Positions 34,941-46,127 are shown, counted from the first letter of the stretch. The stretch is DNA of 64,000 nt from Deltaproteobacteria bacterium (GCA_002729515.1 PBYF01000059.1:28113-92112); one strand, 5' to 3'. A program made the numbers and translations. Notes: generated by a model not told the origin, from the letters alone.

Positions 34941-36665
34941 CTAGATCTGCGACGAGAGACCGCGCTCCTCGAGCACCGCCTCGGCGGTCGCCTCGGCCGC
35001 TTTCTGGAGGTCCATGGTCCGGGAGGTCTTGCCGCGCCGCCGCACCAACTCGACCTTGCCTTCCGCGAGACCCCTGGGTCCGACGACCAGGCGATAGGGA
35101 ACGCCGACCAGATCCGCATCCTTGAACTTGACACCCGGCCGCTCGTCCCGGTCGTCGAGAATGACTTCGATCCCCGCAGTCACCAGGGCGTCGTAGAGTG
35201 CGCCCGCGGCATCCCGGGTCGCGGCATCCTTGGCGTTGAGCTGCGTGACCACGACCTCGAAGGGCGCCACGCTGAGCGGCCAGACGATGCCCGACTCGTC
35301 GTGATGGCGCTCCACGACCGCCGCCATGGTTCGCTGGATGCCGATGCCGTAGGACCCCATGACGATCGGCCGGGTCTTGCCCTGTTCGTCGAGTACCGCC
35401 GCGCCCATCACTTCGTAGCGCGTGCCGAGCTTGAAGATGTGGCCGATCTCGATCGTCTTCTGCACGGCGAGCGGGCCGTCACAAGCGGGACACGATTCGC
35501 CCTCATTCACCTCGCGAAGGTCTAGCCACGCGTCCACCGCGATGTCATGCTCGACATCGACGCCGCGAAGGTGGAAGCCGTCTTCGTTTGCACCGGTCAC
35601 CATGCCACATCGCCCGCGCAACGCTTCATCGGCCACGATCCGGACACCGCTCACTCCGACCGCGCCCAGACTCCCGGCCGCGGCACCGAGCGCAGAGAGA
35701 ATCTCCTCGTCGGACGCGGCGCACCAGTCGACGCTCCCCAGTCCGTCGGAGAGCTTCTGCTCCACCAGTGAATGGTCGCCGCGAAGAAGCACGAGCGTGG
35801 GCTGCGCGTCCACCGTGTAGACGAGCGTCTTGATCTGCCGTTCCGGCGGAGCCCCTGCGTCGAAGCGGGCCAGGTCGTCGATGGTGCGCTGCCCAGGCGT
35901 CGCGAACTTCTCCGGAGCCGCCAGACCCGCCGCATCCTCGACGCGCTCCAAGGACGAGGTGGCCTTCTCGAAATTCGCCGCGTAACCGCAGGCAGCGCAG
36001 GAAGCGACCCAGTCTTCACCCGCATCGCTCGGCACCATGAATTCGATCGACTCGCTGCCACCCATGGCCCCCGACGAAGCCTCGACGGCCAGTGCATCGA
36101 GACCGCAGCTACCAAACACCTTGCGGTAGGCCTCGAAGTGCTTCCGGAACGAGAGGTCGAGGCCCGCTTCGTCCAGGTCGAGCGAGTACGAGTCCTTCAT
36201 GGTGAACTCGCGCGTCCTCAGCAGGCCGGACTTGGGGCGCGGCTCGTCGCGAAACTTCGTGTCGACCTGATACCAGATCTGCGGGAGCTGCCGGTAGCTG
36301 CGCAGCTCGGCCGCGATGCTTGCGAAGACTTCCTCGTGGGTCATGCCGAGGGCAGCATCCGCCCCCTTTCGGTCGACGAGGCGGAACATCTCGTCGCCCA
36401 TCGTCTCCCAGCGCCCGGAACGCTTCCAGAGCTCGGCCGGATGAAGCGACGGCAGGCTGAACTCCTGTCCGCCGATTTCGTTCATCCCGCGGCGAACGAT
36501 CGATTCGATCTTGTGGCATACGCGCCGGCCGAGCGGCAGGATCGCATACACGCCGGCGGTTACCTGGCGAATGAAGCCGGCGCGCACCAGGAGCTTGTGA
36601 CTCACGGCTTCCGCATCGGCCGGGTCGTCACGCAGGGTGGGGATGAAGGCGTGGGACCACTTCAC
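34941..36665 (-). CDS. proS: Prolyl-tRNA synthetase
   Basis: 574 residues, the length of bacterial-type ProRS with an inserted YbaK-like editing domain. The class II core begins HAFIPTLRDDPADAEAVSHKLL, followed by motif 2 KFRDEPRPKSGLLRTREFTMKDSYS (about 137-161). The YbaK insertion (about 240-385) has QIKTLVYTVDAQPTLVLLRGDHSL. Motif 3 includes MGSYGIGIQRTMAAVVE. The last 100 residues are the anticodon-binding domain (VVVTQLNAKDAATRDAAGALY). It charges tRNA-Pro. Neighbours are the exonuclease gene and the class IV aminotransferase. Confidence 0.97.
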   Translation of the reverse strand: MKWSHAFIPTLRDDPADAEAVSHKLLVRAGFIRQVTAGVYAILPLGRRVCHKIESIVRRGMNEIGGQEFSLPSLHPAELWKRSGRWETMGDEMFRLVDRKGADAALGMTHEEVFASIAAELRSYRQLPQIWYQVDTKFRDEPRPKSGLLRTREFTMKDSYSLDLDEAGLDLSFRKHFEAYRKVFGSCGLDALAVEASSGAMGGSESIEFMVPSDAGEDWVASCAACGYAANFEKATSSLERVEDAAGLAAPEKFATPGQRTIDDLARFDAGAPPERQIKTLVYTVDAQPTLVLLRGDHSLVEQKLSDGLGSVDWCAASDEEILSALGAAAGSLGAVGVSGVRIVADEALRGRCGMVTGANEDGFHLRGVDVEHDIAVDAWLDLREVNEGESCPACDGPLAVQKTIEIGHIFKLGTRYEVMGAAVLDEQGKTRPIVMGSYGIGIQRTMAAVVERHHDESGIVWPLSVAPFEVVVTQLNAKDAATRDAAGALYDALVTAGIEVILDDRDERPGVKFKDADLVGVPYRLVVGPRGLAEGKVELVRRRGKTSRTMDLQKAAEATAEAVLEERGLSSQI

Positions 36666-36674
36666 GGCCCCACG

Positions 36675-37547
36675 CTAGCTCAGGGCCGGGACTCCCAGGG
36701 AGGGCGCCGCACTCAGGAAGGCACCGCGGAGCTTTTCCCACAGCGGCCCCGGGCGGCCGCTTCCGATCGGACGGCCATCGAGCGAACTCACCGGCACGAC
36801 GCCCGCGCCGCTGCCGGTCAGGAAGACCTCGGTGGCAGCAAATAGATCGAAGCGCGAGATACAGCGCTCGGAGGCCGGAATGCCGAGAGTCCCGGCCAAC
36901 TCGAGCAGAGTGCGCCGGGTGATGCCCTCGAGCGCACCTTCGGTGGCGGGTGGGGTCGCAATCTCCCCGTAACGGGCGCAGAAGACGTTGGCCACAGCGG
37001 CCTCCGCCACGCGCCCGGCGGTATTCAGGAGCAGCGCCTCATCGGCGCCCTGGCGGCGCGCCTCCTGCTTCGCGAGCACGCTGTTCAGGTAGTTGAGGCT
37101 CTTGACCCGCGGGTCGAGGACGTCCGGCGGGGGCCGGCGCAGGCTCGAGGTGACCAGGTCGATCCCGCAGCGCAGCTTCTCTTCCGAGTAGATGCTGATT
37201 TCCGCAACCAGGCAAAAGAGACGGGGTGCCGAGCAGGTCGTGGGGTCGACGCCGAGCGCCCCGTCGCCCCGGGTCACGACAAGCCTGACGTAGGCTTCGG
37301 GCTCTGCGTGGGCGCGCACGGTCTCGAGCACGATCTCGTGGAGACGGGCCCGCTCGAAGGGCAGCACCAGGCCCAGAACGCGTGCCCCGGCCTCGAGCCG
37401 GACCAGGTGGTCGTCGAGCCGGAATACCCGGCCGCCGTACACCCGGATTCCCTCGAACAGGCCGTCGCCGTAGAGGAGCCCGTGGTCGGTAACGGGGATC
37501 CGGGCCTCCCCCGCCTCGACGATTTGGCCGTCGATCCAGATCTTCAC
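36675..37547 (-). CDS. ilvE: Class IV aminotransferase (branched-chain amino acid type)
   Basis: 290 residues. Fold type IV PLP enzyme: MKIWIDGQIVEAGEARIPVTDHGLLYGDGLFEGIRVY-type start, RVFRLDDHLVRL with the phosphate Arg, the PLP Lys149 in DPRVKSLNYLNSVLAKQEA, and the Glu-containing GRVAEAAVANVFC. The GxxTRRTLLELA strand holds the phosphate. D-amino acid aminotransferase or aminodeoxychorismate lyase are alternatives; length and motifs favour the branched-chain enzyme. It is just downstream of the FIST gene (6-nt gap) and 9 nt before proS. Confidence 0.82.
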   Translation of the reverse strand: MKIWIDGQIVEAGEARIPVTDHGLLYGDGLFEGIRVYGGRVFRLDDHLVRLEAGARVLGLVLPFERARLHEIVLETVRAHAEPEAYVRLVVTRGDGALGVDPTTCSAPRLFCLVAEISIYSEEKLRCGIDLVTSSLRRPPPDVLDPRVKSLNYLNSVLAKQEARRQGADEALLLNTAGRVAEAAVANVFCARYGEIATPPATEGALEGITRRTLLELAGTLGIPASERCISRFDLFAATEVFLTGSGAGVVPVSSLDGRPIGSGRPGPLWEKLRGAFLSAAPSLGVPALS

Positions 37548-37553
37548 CGTGCC

Positions 37554-38717
37554 TCAGCCCTCCAGCAGCGCGAGCACTCCGGTGTAGGTCAGAAGCTCGG
37601 TCGTCGCACCCACCGGGCCGATCTCGCAGGAGCCGAACATCCCGAGCATCGGGACGGGCCCGAGTGCCCGCTCCAAGTAGGCCGATTCGAGACCCGGAAC
37701 ACCGAAGAACGCCTCCCCTCGGGCACAGCAATCGAAGTAGAGGGCCGCCGCCGCCCCGGTACCCGCGAGCGGGTCGAGCATCGCCTTCAGGTCTTCGCGG
37801 GCAGCCTCTGCGTCGCGGAAGGCGAACGCCAGCCGATCTCCAGCGCGAAGCTCAACCGGAATTGCGAACGCATTCTCATTCTCTTCGAACCCGATCACGT
37901 GGCGAACCAGGTAACTCCCGGGGGCCAGGTCCTCTCCCGCCACAGGCAACGCCGCCAGCACGAAGGCCGCGGCACGGCGCAGGTCTTCGGCAAGCCGCCC
38001 GCGAGCCAGTTCTCGGTAGACTTCGAGCGCTGGCCTGCCATCGATCTCCAGGACCCAGTGGCCCCGGGCGCGGGTCACCGTGAGAAGATCCGTCACCGGC
38101 CGGCACGCCTGCGTCACCCCCACGCGGGCAGGCCGGGTACCCCGGATCAGCATGCCTGCCACCGCGCCCGAAGCCACGGTTCGCCCGCACCACTGAACGG
38201 GGGTCCCGCCGGTGGGATCGCCCGCCCCTGCCCCTACCACACGGGCCGGGCCGAATACCTCAGCGATCTGTGGCAAGAAGACCTCGGGGTTAAAATTCCC
38301 CGGATCTGGGAGTAATACCACCAGGTCCTCGGGGCCTGGTGGACGCCCGAGCCGAGCTGCGATCTCGCGGCAGGCGGCCTGCTCTGCGCCGGCTGTATCC
38401 ACGAGCAGAAAGGGCTTCGCATCGAGGCCCGCCAGGGCGAGCACGCCCACCGCCGGCTGGTTCTCGCACTCGGATCCATTGGCGAGAATTCCGTGGGCGC
38501 TGGCACCCACGATCGCCTCCGTGCCGAGTGTGGTGGCCACCGCATCGAGCATCAACGGCAGCTCATCCCCGTATCCCGGTCCGGCAAACAGCAGGGCCGC
38601 GTCCGCAGCCCCGGCCGCCGAGAGCGCGCGCTCCGCTGCCTCGGCCCCCGCACCGGCGGCGCCATGGGCGGTCGAAAGTCCAACTCCAGCCTTCGGCACG
38701 CCGGAATTATCGGCCAC
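37554..38717 (-). CDS. FIST N/C domain sensory protein
   Basis: 387 residues from the GTG at 38717, chosen because AGGAG lies 8 nt upstream; other GTG codons at 38756 and 38699 are possible. FIST_N is marked by VGLSTAHGAAGAGAEAAERAL, then AALLFAGPGYGDELPLML and GASAHGILANGSECENQPAVGVLAL; FIST_C by SGAVAGMLIRG, EVYRELA and FGVPGLESAYLERALGPVPMLGMFGSCEIGPVG. FIST proteins sense small molecules or act with methylation systems, but no kinase or MCP is adjacent. Its function here is unknown. Confidence 0.85.
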   Translation of the reverse strand: MADNSGVPKAGVGLSTAHGAAGAGAEAAERALSAAGAADAALLFAGPGYGDELPLMLDAVATTLGTEAIVGASAHGILANGSECENQPAVGVLALAGLDAKPFLLVDTAGAEQAACREIAARLGRPPGPEDLVVLLPDPGNFNPEVFLPQIAEVFGPARVVGAGAGDPTGGTPVQWCGRTVASGAVAGMLIRGTRPARVGVTQACRPVTDLLTVTRARGHWVLEIDGRPALEVYRELARGRLAEDLRRAAAFVLAALPVAGEDLAPGSYLVRHVIGFEENENAFAIPVELRAGDRLAFAFRDAEAAREDLKAMLDPLAGTGAAAALYFDCCARGEAFFGVPGLESAYLERALGPVPMLGMFGSCEIGPVGATTELLTYTGVLALLEG

Positions 38718-38844
38718 CCCCGGGCTCCTGGGGAGCCCCGCCTCCGAGGTCCCCACGGGAGCGGCTACCCAGGCGGCCAGGACTCAGCTAGCATGGCCCT
38801 CGGCACCGCTTCGCGCCCCTCCTCGGTGCCTTGTATTCCCCTCC

Positions 38845-40155
38845 GTGAGAAACAACTCCTGTTTGGGTGTGCGTGATTCCCGCAGGTCGGGGGACGAACC
38901 CATAAAGGCCCGCAAATTGGCGGACTTCGAGATCATCGAAACCAAGGCAGGCCTCGACGTCGTCGTCGAGGACCTGCTGTCGGCCAAGATCGTCGCAATC
39001 GACACCGAAGCCGACAGCTTCTACCACTATTTCGACAAGACCTGCCTGGTGCAGATCGCTACACGCCGGAATATCTACCTGATCGACCCCTTGGCACTGG
39101 GTGGTCCGGCGGAGCTCGCCCCGCTGGGGCCCGTGTTCGCGTCCCCCGAGATCACGAAGATCTTCCACGCCGCCGAGTACGACCTCTTCGTGTTGACGCG
39201 CGATTGCCGCTTCAGTTTCGCAAATCTCTTCGACACCATGGTGAGCGCGCAGCTGCTCGGTTACCCGTCGGTGGGGCTCGCCGGCCTCGCCGAGCGGCAT
39301 TTCGGCGTGAACCTCCCGAAGGACGAGCAGCGCTCGGACTGGTCGCGGCGTCCGCTGACCCAGCGACAGCTCAACTACGCCGCAGCCGACGTCGTCTACC
39401 TGATCGAGCTGACCGAGAAGCTCACTCGCGAGCTGCGCCAGGCGAAACGCCTGCGCTGGGCACGCGAGGAATTCGAATCGCTGTGCACTCGATCCTGGCC
39501 CGAACGTGAGTTCGACGAGTTCGGGTACCTGCGCATCAAAGGGGCAAAGCGTCTCGACCCGAAGGGGCTCTCGATCCTGCGCGAACTCTACTTCGTGCGA
39601 GACGCCCGGGCGCGCGAGTTGGACCGGCCGCCCTTCAAAGTGCTGGGCAACCGGACCTTGCTCGACATCGCCGATCGAAAGCCGACAAAACTGAGCGAGG
39701 TGGCCGAGATCAAGGGCATCACCGACCTCCTCATCCGGCGCATGGGCCGCGACATCATGACCGCGATCCGCAAGGGCCGTAAACAGGACCATGGCCCGCT
39801 CCCCAAGCTCGGTGGTGGCCGGCGCCGCATGGACCGGCAGGTCGAGCGCCGGATGGCGGCGCTCAAAACCTGGCGCACCGGCCGCGCCGAAGACCTGAGG
39901 ATGGACCCAGGCGTGCTCGCTCCGAACTCGGTGCTCGAGGCAATCGCGTGGCGGGCGCCGGCAACGGCGGCCGACCTCGACGACCTGCCCGAACTCAAGG
40001 GCTGGTTCCGACGGGAGTTCGGCTCGGAGGTGACCCGAGTGACCCTGGAGGACCTGACCGGACAAGAGACCACGAAGAAGCAGCGGCACGGCCAGCGGGC
40101 CCGCTCCGGCCGGCGGCGCAGCGGCCCCCGCCGGGCCGACGAGACGGAATCCTGA
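38845..40155 (+). CDS. rnd: Ribonuclease D (DEDD exonuclease with HRDC domains)
   Basis: 436 residues if the GTG at 38845 is used. The family-like part starts near ADFEIIETKAGLDVV, so the TTG at 38917 is also possible. The DEDD nuclease has SAKIVAIDTEADSFYHY (ExoI D-E), FHAAEYDLFVLTRDCRF (ExoII Asp) and LNYAAADVVYLIELTEKL (ExoIII Y-x3-D). Two HRDC-like regions follow (RELYFVRDARARELDRPPFKVL and the C-terminal half), then a basic tail (KKQRHGQRARSGRRRSGPRR). It trims tRNA 3' ends. The gene ends 9 nt before a strong hairpin. Confidence 0.9.
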   Translation: MRNNSCLGVRDSRRSGDEPIKARKLADFEIIETKAGLDVVVEDLLSAKIVAIDTEADSFYHYFDKTCLVQIATRRNIYLIDPLALGGPAELAPLGPVFASPEITKIFHAAEYDLFVLTRDCRFSFANLFDTMVSAQLLGYPSVGLAGLAERHFGVNLPKDEQRSDWSRRPLTQRQLNYAAADVVYLIELTEKLTRELRQAKRLRWAREEFESLCTRSWPEREFDEFGYLRIKGAKRLDPKGLSILRELYFVRDARARELDRPPFKVLGNRTLLDIADRKPTKLSEVAEIKGITDLLIRRMGRDIMTAIRKGRKQDHGPLPKLGGGRRRMDRQVERRMAALKTWRTGRAEDLRMDPGVLAPNSVLEAIAWRAPATAADLDDLPELKGWFRREFGSEVTRVTLEDLTGQETTKKQRHGQRARSGRRRSGPRRADETES

Positions 40156-40164
40156 AAAACGAGA

Positions 40165-40196
40165 AGCCCCCGGGCCGGACCATCCGGCCGGGGGCT
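40165..40196 (+). terminator. Terminator hairpin after rnd
   Basis: AGCCCCCGGGCCGGA and TCCGGCCGGGGGCT pair over 14 bp with one bulge and a 3-nt loop. There is no T-tract downstream on this strand; the other strand has a short T-run (TTTTT) after the stem, so it may serve either direction. Confidence 0.72.
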
Positions 40197-40540
40197 CTAG
40201 CGACTGTCCTCCCGGCGCGAAGCCGAGCGGGCGAGTCCCGCCTTGGGGGAAAGCGCCTGGTAGCGCTCGACCCTCCTCCGAGAGGTGTGCCGAACCGTCC
40301 GTGCGCGCCCGCTTACGTCCGATCCGGCCACAACAGAACGCTGCACTATTCCAAGAGCAGAAAGCGTGCCAAGCACAGACCACCTCTCACTCCACGCAAG
40401 GGGTTGATTTTTCAGCTCTTTTCTCAAACGTGTCGAGAGCACACCGGTCCGTGGGTGCCACTAAAATTTGCAGCCGGATGTGCCTCCGGGCAACCGGCGG
40501 CCGTCAGCTGCGCCACAACCCCGCGAGACGGAAACAGTCG
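40197..40540. other. Intergenic region upstream of the lipoprotein gene
   Basis: About 345 bp with no gene I can support. Its second half is less GC-rich than the neighbours and includes a T-run (TTGATTTTTC near 40393). An open frame runs through it in phase with the next gene, but the codons read as non-coding, basic and unconserved. It probably holds the promoter of the 40541 gene. Confidence 0.5.
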
Positions 40541-41671
40541 GTGATCAACGCATCCGAAAGCAGCCCCGCCGCCCTTTGCGGCGGGCTGGCTACCGCCCTG
40601 CTGCGGATCGCGGTGGCCGCTCTAGCCGGCTGTACGGCGCAGCACACGCCCCAGGTGACTCCCCGCATCCACACGGCCCAACCGGTCAGCGGCAGCGAGG
40701 ACTACTGCGCCTGGTACGGCGACGCCCGCGACGGGGTGCTCTATTTCGGTCAGGCGGCATTCTGGGCAGCCAAGCGGGCCCACGCCGGTGATCCCCGCGG
40801 CGACCTGGCGGCGCCGGGTCCCCAACTCATCGGCCGCTTCGACTTGCAGCGGGAGCGCATGCTGCCCCCCCTCGACGTCACAGCGCCCGGGGCGCGCTCC
40901 GGGGTCTGGGACGTCCACGCCCACCGGAACGGGCGCGTCTACTACACGACTTTTTTTGAGGAGATGGGCGCAGTCGACCCGGCAACCGGCGACGTGAGCC
41001 GCTTCCGAGGGCTCGGATTGGGCCTGAACGAGATCGCCGCGGGGGAGGGAGACACGCTGCTCGTCACTCGCTACGGCGCCGGGCCACGGGAAGACCCTCA
41101 GCAGGGCTCGCTGCTGGTCATCTCTCCCGAGGGCGTGCTCCTCGAAGAGCATGCACTCACACCGCCCGCCGGTTACACCGCGGCACCGAAGACCCCCGCC
41201 TTGGACACAGCGAGCGCCACGTACTGGTTGACTGCAGACCTCTTGCCCCGGGGCGCCGGCGCGGTTCGAAACGACGCATTCGTACTGAGCCTCGACGGAG
41301 TTCAACGCCGACGCATCGAAACGCCCGAGATCCAGTTCGTTGCGAGCAACCCGCAGGTGGGGCTACTGCGCGCCGAGCGAAGCGGCTCCGAACTCGATCT
41401 CGTGCGGCCCGTTGGGAGCGTCGTACTCGACACTGACTTCGCCGCCGCCTTCGACTTCACCCAGGACGTGAAGCCCACACCCGACGGCGGAGCCGTCGTC
41501 ACACAGTGGAGTGGCCTCGTCCACCGCGTTGCCGCGGACGGCTCCTCCAGCAGACTGCAGCTTCCGAACCTCCAGCAGGGCGGTCTCTACTACACGGCAG
41601 TGCTGGCCGACGACCGCATCTGCGCCACGTACTGCGCCGGGGTGCGCGTCGTCTGCACTCGGATTCCGTAG
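40541..41671 (+). CDS. Secreted lipoprotein with beta-propeller-like body
   Basis: 376 residues from the GTG at 40541; the frame continues upstream to 40301 but without sense. LLRIAVAALAGC is a lipoprotein signal with lipidated Cys at about 30. The body has repeated beta-strand pairs such as GVWDVHAHRNGRVYYTTFFEEMGAVDPATGDV, GPREDPQQGSLLVISPEGVLLEEH, and GLVHRVAADGSSSRLQLPN, like SMP-30/gluconolactonase or NHL-type propellers. No catalytic residues can be named. The 46 bp before pepP suggest independent expression of the next gene. Confidence 0.72.
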   Translation: MINASESSPAALCGGLATALLRIAVAALAGCTAQHTPQVTPRIHTAQPVSGSEDYCAWYGDARDGVLYFGQAAFWAAKRAHAGDPRGDLAAPGPQLIGRFDLQRERMLPPLDVTAPGARSGVWDVHAHRNGRVYYTTFFEEMGAVDPATGDVSRFRGLGLGLNEIAAGEGDTLLVTRYGAGPREDPQQGSLLVISPEGVLLEEHALTPPAGYTAAPKTPALDTASATYWLTADLLPRGAGAVRNDAFVLSLDGVQRRRIETPEIQFVASNPQVGLLRAERSGSELDLVRPVGSVVLDTDFAAAFDFTQDVKPTPDGGAVVTQWSGLVHRVAADGSSSRLQLPNLQQGGLYYTAVLADDRICATYCAGVRVVCTRIP

Positions 41672-41717
41672 CGAGCGAGCTTCGTTTGCACCCGGGTTAC
41701 GTAGTAAGATCGCTGCC

Positions 41718-43013
41718 GTGTTCGCAGAACGCCGCCAAAAGGTCCGAGCCGCCATGGGGAAGGGCGCCGTCGCGATCTTCCTCGGCTCGAGCATGGTGCA
41801 ACGCTCGAACGACACGGACTTTCCCTTCCGACAGGAAAGCGACTTCTGGTACCTGACGGGTTTCGACCACCCGGGTGCCGTCGCCCTGCTGCGGACGGAC
41901 GGCGGACCCGAGTACACGCTCTACGTCGAGCCCCGCGATCCGGCCACCGAAATCTGGACGGGCTACCGACCGGGAGTCGACGGTGCGGTGCGCGACCATG
42001 CTGCTGACGAAGCACACCCCCGCTCGGACTTTCTGCGCCACTTGGCGGACCTCGTCGGCAAGGTCGACCGCATCCACCACGTGCTGGGCCGCAACGCCAC
42101 GATCGACGCCTGCATCACCGGAGCCATCGAGGATCTGCGCCGCCGCTCGCGCCAGGGAACCGAGGCACCCACGGCGATCCTGGATCCGCGGGCAATCCTC
42201 CACGAGCTGCGGCTGTTCAAGAGCCCCGAAGAACTCGATATCATGCGCCGCGCTGCCGCCATCAGCGCCGACGCACACACCGCGGCCGCGCGCCTGGCCC
42301 ACCCGGGAACGTATGAGTACGAACTCCAGGCGATTCTCGAGTACACCTTCAGGCGCCGAGGCGCCCGAGGCCCCGCGTATACGACCATCGTCGGCGGTGG
42401 CAGCAATGCCACCGTACTCCACTACGTGGCGAACGACTCCAAGCTCACGGACGAGAGTCTCGTCCTCATCGATGCCGGCTGCGAGCTCGAAGGCTACGCG
42501 TCGGACGTGACGCGCACCTATCCGGTCGGCGGCCGTTTCACCGGAACCGGGCGCGCTCTTTACGAGGTGGTGCTCTCGGCGCAGCTTGCGGCACTCGACC
42601 AGTGCCGTCCGGGACACACCCTGGTGCAGGTGCACGAAGCCGCCGTGCGCCGCCTCGCCGAAGGGCTCGTCGACCTGGAACTTCTCTCCGGAGACGTGGA
42701 GGAGATCGTCTCCCGTGAGGAGCACAAGGCCTACTGCATGCACAACACCAGCCACTGGCTCGGGCTCGACTCACACGACGTTGGCGCCTACCGGCGGGAA
42801 GGATCTCCGCGTCCCCTCGAGCCCGGGATGGTCTTCACCGTAGAGCCCGGTCTCTACATCTCCGAATCCACCGCACAGGCAGGTTCTCGCTTCCGCGGCA
42901 TCGGCGTGCGCATCGAAGACGACGTGGTAGTAACCGAGGATGGTCACGAGAACCTCAATGCCGCACTTCCCAAGACACCCGACGAATTGGAGGCGCTCGT
43001 CTCCGAGCGCTAA
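41718..43013 (+). CDS. pepP: Xaa-Pro aminopeptidase (M24B family)
   Basis: 431 residues from the GTG at 41718, matching PepP length. N-terminal domain: RRQKVRAAMGKGAVAIFLGSSMVQRSND followed by FPFRQESDFWYLTGFDHPGA, the aminopeptidase P AMP_N pattern. The pita-bread catalytic part carries IDAGCELEGYASDVTRTYPV (two Asp), HNTSHWLGLDSHDVG (His), GMVFTVEPGLYI (Glu) and GVRIEDDVVV (Glu), the five dinuclear-metal ligands. It cleaves the bond after an N-terminal residue followed by proline. Its last codons are repeated just downstream (see the repeat). Confidence 0.95.
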   Translation: MFAERRQKVRAAMGKGAVAIFLGSSMVQRSNDTDFPFRQESDFWYLTGFDHPGAVALLRTDGGPEYTLYVEPRDPATEIWTGYRPGVDGAVRDHAADEAHPRSDFLRHLADLVGKVDRIHHVLGRNATIDACITGAIEDLRRRSRQGTEAPTAILDPRAILHELRLFKSPEELDIMRRAAAISADAHTAAARLAHPGTYEYELQAILEYTFRRRGARGPAYTTIVGGGSNATVLHYVANDSKLTDESLVLIDAGCELEGYASDVTRTYPVGGRFTGTGRALYEVVLSAQLAALDQCRPGHTLVQVHEAAVRRLAEGLVDLELLSGDVEEIVSREEHKAYCMHNTSHWLGLDSHDVGAYRREGSPRPLEPGMVFTVEPGLYISESTAQAGSRFRGIGVRIEDDVVVTEDGHENLNAALPKTPDELEALVSER

Positions 43014-43049
43014 AGAAACGAAAAGTTGGAAGCGCTCCTCAACGAGCGC
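42987..43049 (+). repeat. Imperfect 24-bp direct repeat at the pepP/acs junction
   Basis: 42987-43010, the last eight codons of pepP (LEALVSER), recurs at 43026-43049 with four mismatches (encoding LEALLNER in the same phase). The copies are 15 bp apart and the second lies in the acs leader. A local duplication or a coupling relic. Confidence 0.75.
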
Positions 43050-43061
43050 CGACGGAGCACC

Positions 43062-45017
<1,956 letters not shown>

Positions 45018-45030
45018 AAACTCTTTATTT

Positions 45031-45042
45031 TCAAATATTTGA
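45031..45042. promoter_or_regulatory. AT-rich palindrome upstream of a small secreted protein gene
   Basis: TCAAATATTTGA is a perfect 12-bp palindrome inside the AT-rich stretch between acs and the small gene. It could be an operator; no regulator is tied to it. I could not pick a convincing -35/-10 pair. Confidence 0.35.
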
Positions 45043-45122
45043 GAAAATCGCTCTGCGTGTGAACCACCTCACAGGTTCCCGCTCGCTCCATGGCCGAGAA
45101 TTCCGTCATGGAGACAGCCACA

Positions 45123-45377
45123 ATGAAGAAAACGACAGCTCTAGCGATGGCGGTTTTGTTCCTCGGGGCGATGGGGCTAGTGGAAGTCGGGAGCCAGACG
45201 GAGACGGCGACGGCCCGGCGGGCTGAGCCGGCAGCGACACAGCAAGTCACCGAAGAGCGACGGCGCTGCGGCAAAGTCTGCTCACTGAGCGACATTCCGA
45301 TCTTCGTTTCGCCGAACCGGGGCAGCGCGACCTCGCGGATCGGGGGCGGCTCGCGCGGCGGCAACCTGGAGTTCTGA
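45123..45377 (+). CDS. Small secreted Cys/Gly peptide precursor, unknown
   Basis: 84 residues from the ATG at 45123 (KKTTALAMAVLFLGAMGLVE signal peptide, cleavage probably near TATA). An earlier ATG at 45111 and the frame start at 45090 would only add leader residues. The mature part is short, with two Cys close together (RRCGKVCSLSDIP) and a Gly/Ser/Arg-rich end (RIGGGSRGGNLEF). I know no family. The Cys pair suggests a disulfide loop or metal site. It stands alone between acs and the convergent phosphatase. Confidence 0.6.
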   Translation: MKKTTALAMAVLFLGAMGLVEVGSQTETATARRAEPAATQQVTEERRRCGKVCSLSDIPIFVSPNRGSATSRIGGGSRGGNLEF

Positions 45378-45381
45378 CCCG

Positions 45382-45975
45382 CTAGCCGGGATTGCTGCCC
45401 CGACGGCCCAGACGCCAGTCGTCGTCAGCGGCGCAGAAGAGACCCAACGAACCCGCCAGGGGGGGCTCTCCATCCTCGAGCGGCGCGCCGAGCAGGGACT
45501 CGGCGATCGTGCGCACGGTTCCTTTGTGAGCCACGACGAGAACACTCGTCGCCCCGCCCGTCTGGAGTCCCTCGAGGCCCTGCTCCACGCGCGCCCGGAA
45601 GTCCGCACGCGCCTCGCCGCCGGGGTACTCGAATCCCTCTACCTTGCCGTCCCACTCCGCGTAGAGCACCGGATCCGAGGCCTCGATCTCCTCGCGGGTC
45701 AAGCCCTCCCAGCGGCCGAAACCGATCTCGTTGAACCGGTACTCGATCCGCACCGGCGCACCTCCGGCGACGATCGACGCCGCCTGCCACGAACGGCGGA
45801 GTGCACTCGCCACCACGAGGTCGAAGAATTCCCCCTTCAGGCCCCGAGCCGCATCGCGCACCTGGGCGCGTCCCTCGTCAGAGAGGGAAACGTCGGTGCT
45901 TCCGTGGAAGCGGATGCTCGATTCACCCGTGGTTTCGCCGTGGCGCATCAGTACAAGGCGGCGAAGCTGCGACAT
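45382..45975 (-). CDS. Histidine phosphatase (phosphoglycerate mutase-like)
   Basis: 197 residues from the ATG at 45975, with GGAGGA 5 nt upstream, so the start is well supported; the frame further upstream is a shadow. RHG motif: RRLVLMRHGETTGESS. Other catalytic parts are STDVSLSDEGRAQV, VVASALRRSWQAASIV, EIGFGRWEGLTREEIEASDP (Glu) and VLVVAHKGTVRTIAESLLG with the second His. Compatible with alpha-ribazole phosphatase, GpmB or another small phosphatase; substrate not known. Confidence 0.88.
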   Translation of the reverse strand: MSQLRRLVLMRHGETTGESSIRFHGSTDVSLSDEGRAQVRDAARGLKGEFFDLVVASALRRSWQAASIVAGGAPVRIEYRFNEIGFGRWEGLTREEIEASDPVLYAEWDGKVEGFEYPGGEARADFRARVEQGLEGLQTGGATSVLVVAHKGTVRTIAESLLGAPLEDGEPPLAGSLGLFCAADDDWRLGRRGSNPG

Positions 45976-46127
45976 GTCTTCTCCTCCGGACACGAAAAGG
46001 CTACAAGAACCGCACCCGGCTACCGCCGGCCCGAAAGGGCGCAGGATCGCGCCCACCGGCCGCGGCGTCAATGCGGCTGCGTTAGACTCGATTCCCCGAC
46101 GGTGATCGGTGGAAGGGGAGGGGTGGC

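Noticed and set aside
38212..38844. Long in-frame extension of rnd
   Set aside because: It is antisense to the FIST gene, rich in Pro/Ser/Arg and outside the RNase D family length.
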